Below, piece by piece: positions 4,488 to 6,410 of a stretch of DNA of 6,410 nt. How positions within the stretch are numbered: position 1 is the stretch's first letter; each line of letters opens with the position of its first letter. A program made the position numbers and the translations under genes. The notes below the pieces were generated by a model. The model ran no database searches. It worked only from the letters and a program-made list of their open reading frames with translations, and was not told the origin of the DNA. The stretch covers positions 1-6,410 of the forward strand of contig WJKD01000466.1 in NCBI GenBank assembly GCA_014729315.1, read 5' to 3'. Source of the stretch: Promethearchaeota archaeon. GTDB taxonomy: Archaea; Asgardarchaeota; Lokiarchaeia; Sigynarchaeales; SOKP01.

Positions 4488-5930
4488 ATGTATTTAAGTC
4501 CCTCGTACATTTTTCAAAATCTTGAAGAAATCGGAATAAAAGAAGGTATAAATTTATTAAAAGAATGGATATTAGATTCAGATAACTTAGAATCGCGTTT
4601 AGAAGCATTGAAATATGCAGGAACTATTGATGGGGGAAACAACTTCCATCTCTACGAAAATCTTTTTCTTTCTGACGAAAATATTGAGATACGATTACTT
4701 TCTGGAAAGATTTTAAGAGAAAAATACTTAAATCATAGAGAACTCATTCCACTTCTAAAATATGGATTATTTAATTTATGTTTTTACGAGCAGAAGTTTT
4801 TAGCCGTAGAGATCTTACATAAATTAGATACGATAGAAACACGTAAAATTATCAAGAATTATCTCGTCCATTACATTAAAATTAAACTGAAACACAAACT
4901 TAAAGAATTTCCAAAGCAGATCTTCAAATTAGATTCTTCCAACGCACTAACTAAAGAGATTTTAGAAATTTGCTTTAATCTTATTTTGTACGAACATTAT
5001 ATTTACACATGTGGATATAATGTGACATTAAGGGACGGTGTTATTATTTTATTGAATTGCGAAGGAGGAAATATGGAATCTTTAGGAAATCTAGACGCAT
5101 TAGAACGATTGACTCATTTAGAGCATCTTGTTGTAAAGAGAAATAATGTGAAAGAAATATCCAAATTAGAGCTTTTAACCAGATTAAAAGTTTTAAATCT
5201 TTCCGAAAATAAGATTAGGAAAATTGAAAATCTGGGAAATTTAACTAATTTAAAAGAATTATACTTGTCCAATAATCACATAAATAAAATAGAAAACCTC
5301 GAAAAATTAAAAAAATTAAAAAAATGCTACATTGATCACAATCGAATAGTAGATATCGAAGGTATAGCTAAATTACAGAATTTAGAGCATCTAAATTTAA
5401 GTAATAACCAAATAAAAAATATTAAAAACATTGAAAACCTTCAAAAATTAAAATATTTGAATCTTTCCTTCAATAAAATCGAGGAAATTGAAGGTTTAGA
5501 GACACTTCATCAACTTATTTGGTTACATTTAAACGATAATAGAATTACAAGGATAGAAGGGTTAGATAACCTTGAAAATTTGAAAATATTGAACCTTACT
5601 AATAATTCAATAAGTCAAATCGAGAACTTAGATAAATTAAGAAATCTGTTGAAGTTAGAACTTTCAAATAACGGTTTGAATAAAATCGATGGATTGTGTC
5701 ATTTGAATAAACTTCAGGAGTTGTTCTTGGATAGAAACGAAATTGAAGTGATTGAAGGTATGGATAAACTCGAAAATTTAATCATTCTTTTTCTCGAACA
5801 TAATAAGATTTCTGATTTTAACAATCAGAAAATTGCCTGCTTGAAAAATCTTAATTTTATATTCCTTAACGATAATCCATTAAGTCCTCAAGGTTGGCTT
5901 TCTTACAAAAAGTTTTCGAGATTTCCTTAA
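4488..5930 (+). CDS. HEAT-like and SDS22-type leucine-rich repeat protein
   Basis: This protein of 480 residues has two parts and no signal peptide or membrane helix, so it is probably cytoplasmic. Residues 1 to about 170 are helical, with HEAT-like helix pairs. The clearest helices are SRLEALKYAGTI (36-47), IEIRLLSGKILREKY (66-80) and EQKFLAVEILHKL (101-113), the helices after 115 being basic (KIKLKHKLKE). From about 176 a short cap (including VIILLNCEGG) leads into leucine-rich repeats. Ten exact 22-residue units begin at Leu211, 233, 255, 277, 299, 321, 343, 365, 387 and 409. An eleventh of 24 residues starts at 431, and a terminal half repeat ends in NPLSPQGW. The consensus LxxLxLxxNxIxxIxxLxxLxx is that of the SDS22-like class, which binds partner proteins on its concave face. 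No enzymatic motif is seen. Such LRR proteins are common in Asgard genomes. The partner is unknown; the neighbouring PAN gene and nearby actin are only contextual hints. Confidence 0.88.
   Translation: MYLSPSYIFQNLEEIGIKEGINLLKEWILDSDNLESRLEALKYAGTIDGGNNFHLYENLFLSDENIEIRLLSGKILREKYLNHRELIPLLKYGLFNLCFYEQKFLAVEILHKLDTIETRKIIKNYLVHYIKIKLKHKLKEFPKQIFKLDSSNALTKEILEICFNLILYEHYIYTCGYNVTLRDGVIILLNCEGGNMESLGNLDALERLTHLEHLVVKRNNVKEISKLELLTRLKVLNLSENKIRKIENLGNLTNLKELYLSNNHINKIENLEKLKKLKKCYIDHNRIVDIEGIAKLQNLEHLNLSNNQIKNIKNIENLQKLKYLNLSFNKIEEIEGLETLHQLIWLHLNDNRITRIEGLDNLENLKILNLTNNSISQIENLDKLRNLLKLELSNNGLNKIDGLCHLNKLQELFLDRNEIEVIEGMDKLENLIILFLEHNKISDFNNQKIACLKNLNFIFLNDNPLSPQGWLSYKKFSRFP
5118..5849 (+). 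repeat. Tandem 66-base coding repeats (LRR units)
   Basis: Ten in-register units of 66 bases (5118-5777) and one of 72 bases (5778-5849) encode the leucine-rich repeats. The Leu, Asn and Ile framework positions are held while the variable positions have diverged. The DNA copies are therefore old and not recent duplications. Confidence 0.85.
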
Positions 5931-5936
5931 TATAGA

Positions 5937-6410
5937 TTAAGATTTGGACGCAGCAAGGTAATCGTCAATCCACAACTCCATCATTAACTCGTCGTAATAG
6001 GTAGAATTCATATAAAATTGTTTTTTTCTTACGCCAACTTCATTAAATCCCATTTTTTTATAAAGATGACGTGCTCTTTTATTCGTAGAAAAACACGAGA
6101 GGATTATTTTTTCTTTATTATTCAATTTTTTTGCTTCCCAGATTGCTGCGTCAATTAACTCTTTTCCGATTCCCATATCACGGTATTCCCTTTTAACAAT
6201 TATTCCGAGAGTTCCCACGTGAGAAGCGGCTTCCCATTCTAAGTTTGAAATTTCACATTGGCCGACTATGTTGTAAGGAGGATCGTATTTTTTTACTTCT
6301 GCGACGAGACAAATTTCATGTTCTTCTCTTATAGTTTGATACCACGAATTTTTTTCAAAATCAGATTTAACGGGGGTTAAGACGGGGAGATATTCGCCTT
6401 CTTCCAAGAC
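5937..6410 (-). CDS. GNAT-family N-acetyltransferase, N-terminus outside window
   Basis: GNAT enzymes transfer an acetyl group from acetyl-CoA to an amine. The frame is open to the right edge (157 visible codons plus stop). A TTG at 6407 could be a start, but the usual first strand and helix of the fold are missing, so the gene is probably cut by the window edge. Counting from that TTG, the acetyl-CoA-binding motif A runs about 64-93: VGTLGIIVKREYR, then the pyrophosphate loop R76-D-M-G79-I-G81-K and the helix ELIDAAIWEAK. Further on are a beta strand IILSCF, the family block NKRARHLYKKMGF (109-121), and YYDELMMEL near the end. The closing pattern resembles phosphinothricin/RimI-like acetyltransferases, but the substrate cannot be read from sequence. 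It converges on the LRR gene, with six bases between the stop codons, and has no visible functional link to it. Confidence 0.88.
   Translation of the reverse strand, partial: VLEEGEYLPVLTPVKSDFEKNSWYQTIREEHEICLVAEVKKYDPPYNIVGQCEISNLEWEAASHVGTLGIIVKREYRDMGIGKELIDAAIWEAKKLNNKEKIILSCFSTNKRARHLYKKMGFNEVGVRKKQFYMNSTYYDELMMELWIDDYLAASKS

Noticed and set aside
5118..5849. Regular 66-base repeats that could suggest a CRISPR or satellite array
   Set aside because: The period is in frame, the DNA copies are diverged and the encoded pattern is a canonical leucine-rich repeat.
1..6410. Insertion sequence, integrase, attachment site or known defence system
   Set aside because: No transposase or integrase gene, no terminal inverted repeats with target duplications, no CRISPR repeats and no toxin-antitoxin pair could be seen.

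Overview
The window is AT-rich (about two thirds A+T) and looks like a chromosomal segment of an Asgard archaeon, most likely Lokiarchaeia-like. Three things support this: a true actin (381 residues) far closer to eukaryotic actin than to bacterial MreB or crenactin, a proteasomal AAA ATPase of the PAN/Rpt type, and a large protein joining HEAT-like helices to SDS22-type leucine-rich repeats. Placement below Asgard rank is inference from base composition and gene content only.

Layout. Bases 1-519 (+) hold the 3' part of a four-helix membrane protein of unknown function, cut by the left edge and followed by a stem-loop/oligo-T terminator. A convergent gap of about 315 bases without a gene leads to the actin gene on the minus strand (1980 down to 835), which has its own oligo-T terminator. 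Upstream of actin lies the largest non-coding stretch (1981-2526), a divergent control region. It holds repeated TTACACAAT-type elements, several dyads, a perfect palindrome built on a TATA box, and promoters for both flanking genes. Three plus-strand genes follow, each with its own candidate TATA box: a winged-helix DNA-binding protein (2527-3096), the PAN-type ATPase (3260-4372) and the HEAT-LRR protein (4488-5930). A GNAT acetyltransferase on the minus strand (5937-6410), missing its N-terminus at the right edge, converges on the LRR gene with only 6 bases between the stop codons.

How the genes may relate. They are not one operon, because gaps of 115-163 bases with TATA-like boxes separate the plus-strand genes. 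Actin (cytoskeleton), PAN (unfoldase feeding the 20S proteasome) and the LRR protein (likely a protein-protein interaction scaffold) are all eukaryote-like. The winged-helix gene is divergent from actin and shares its control region, so it is a candidate regulator of actin or of itself. The 9-mer TTACACAAT occurs upstream of both actin and the LRR gene in the same orientation relative to each gene, a weak hint of co-regulation. I found no CRISPR array, rRNA, tRNA, insertion sequence or recognised defence system. The most promising undescribed material is the actin/winged-helix intergenic region and the HEAT-LRR protein.
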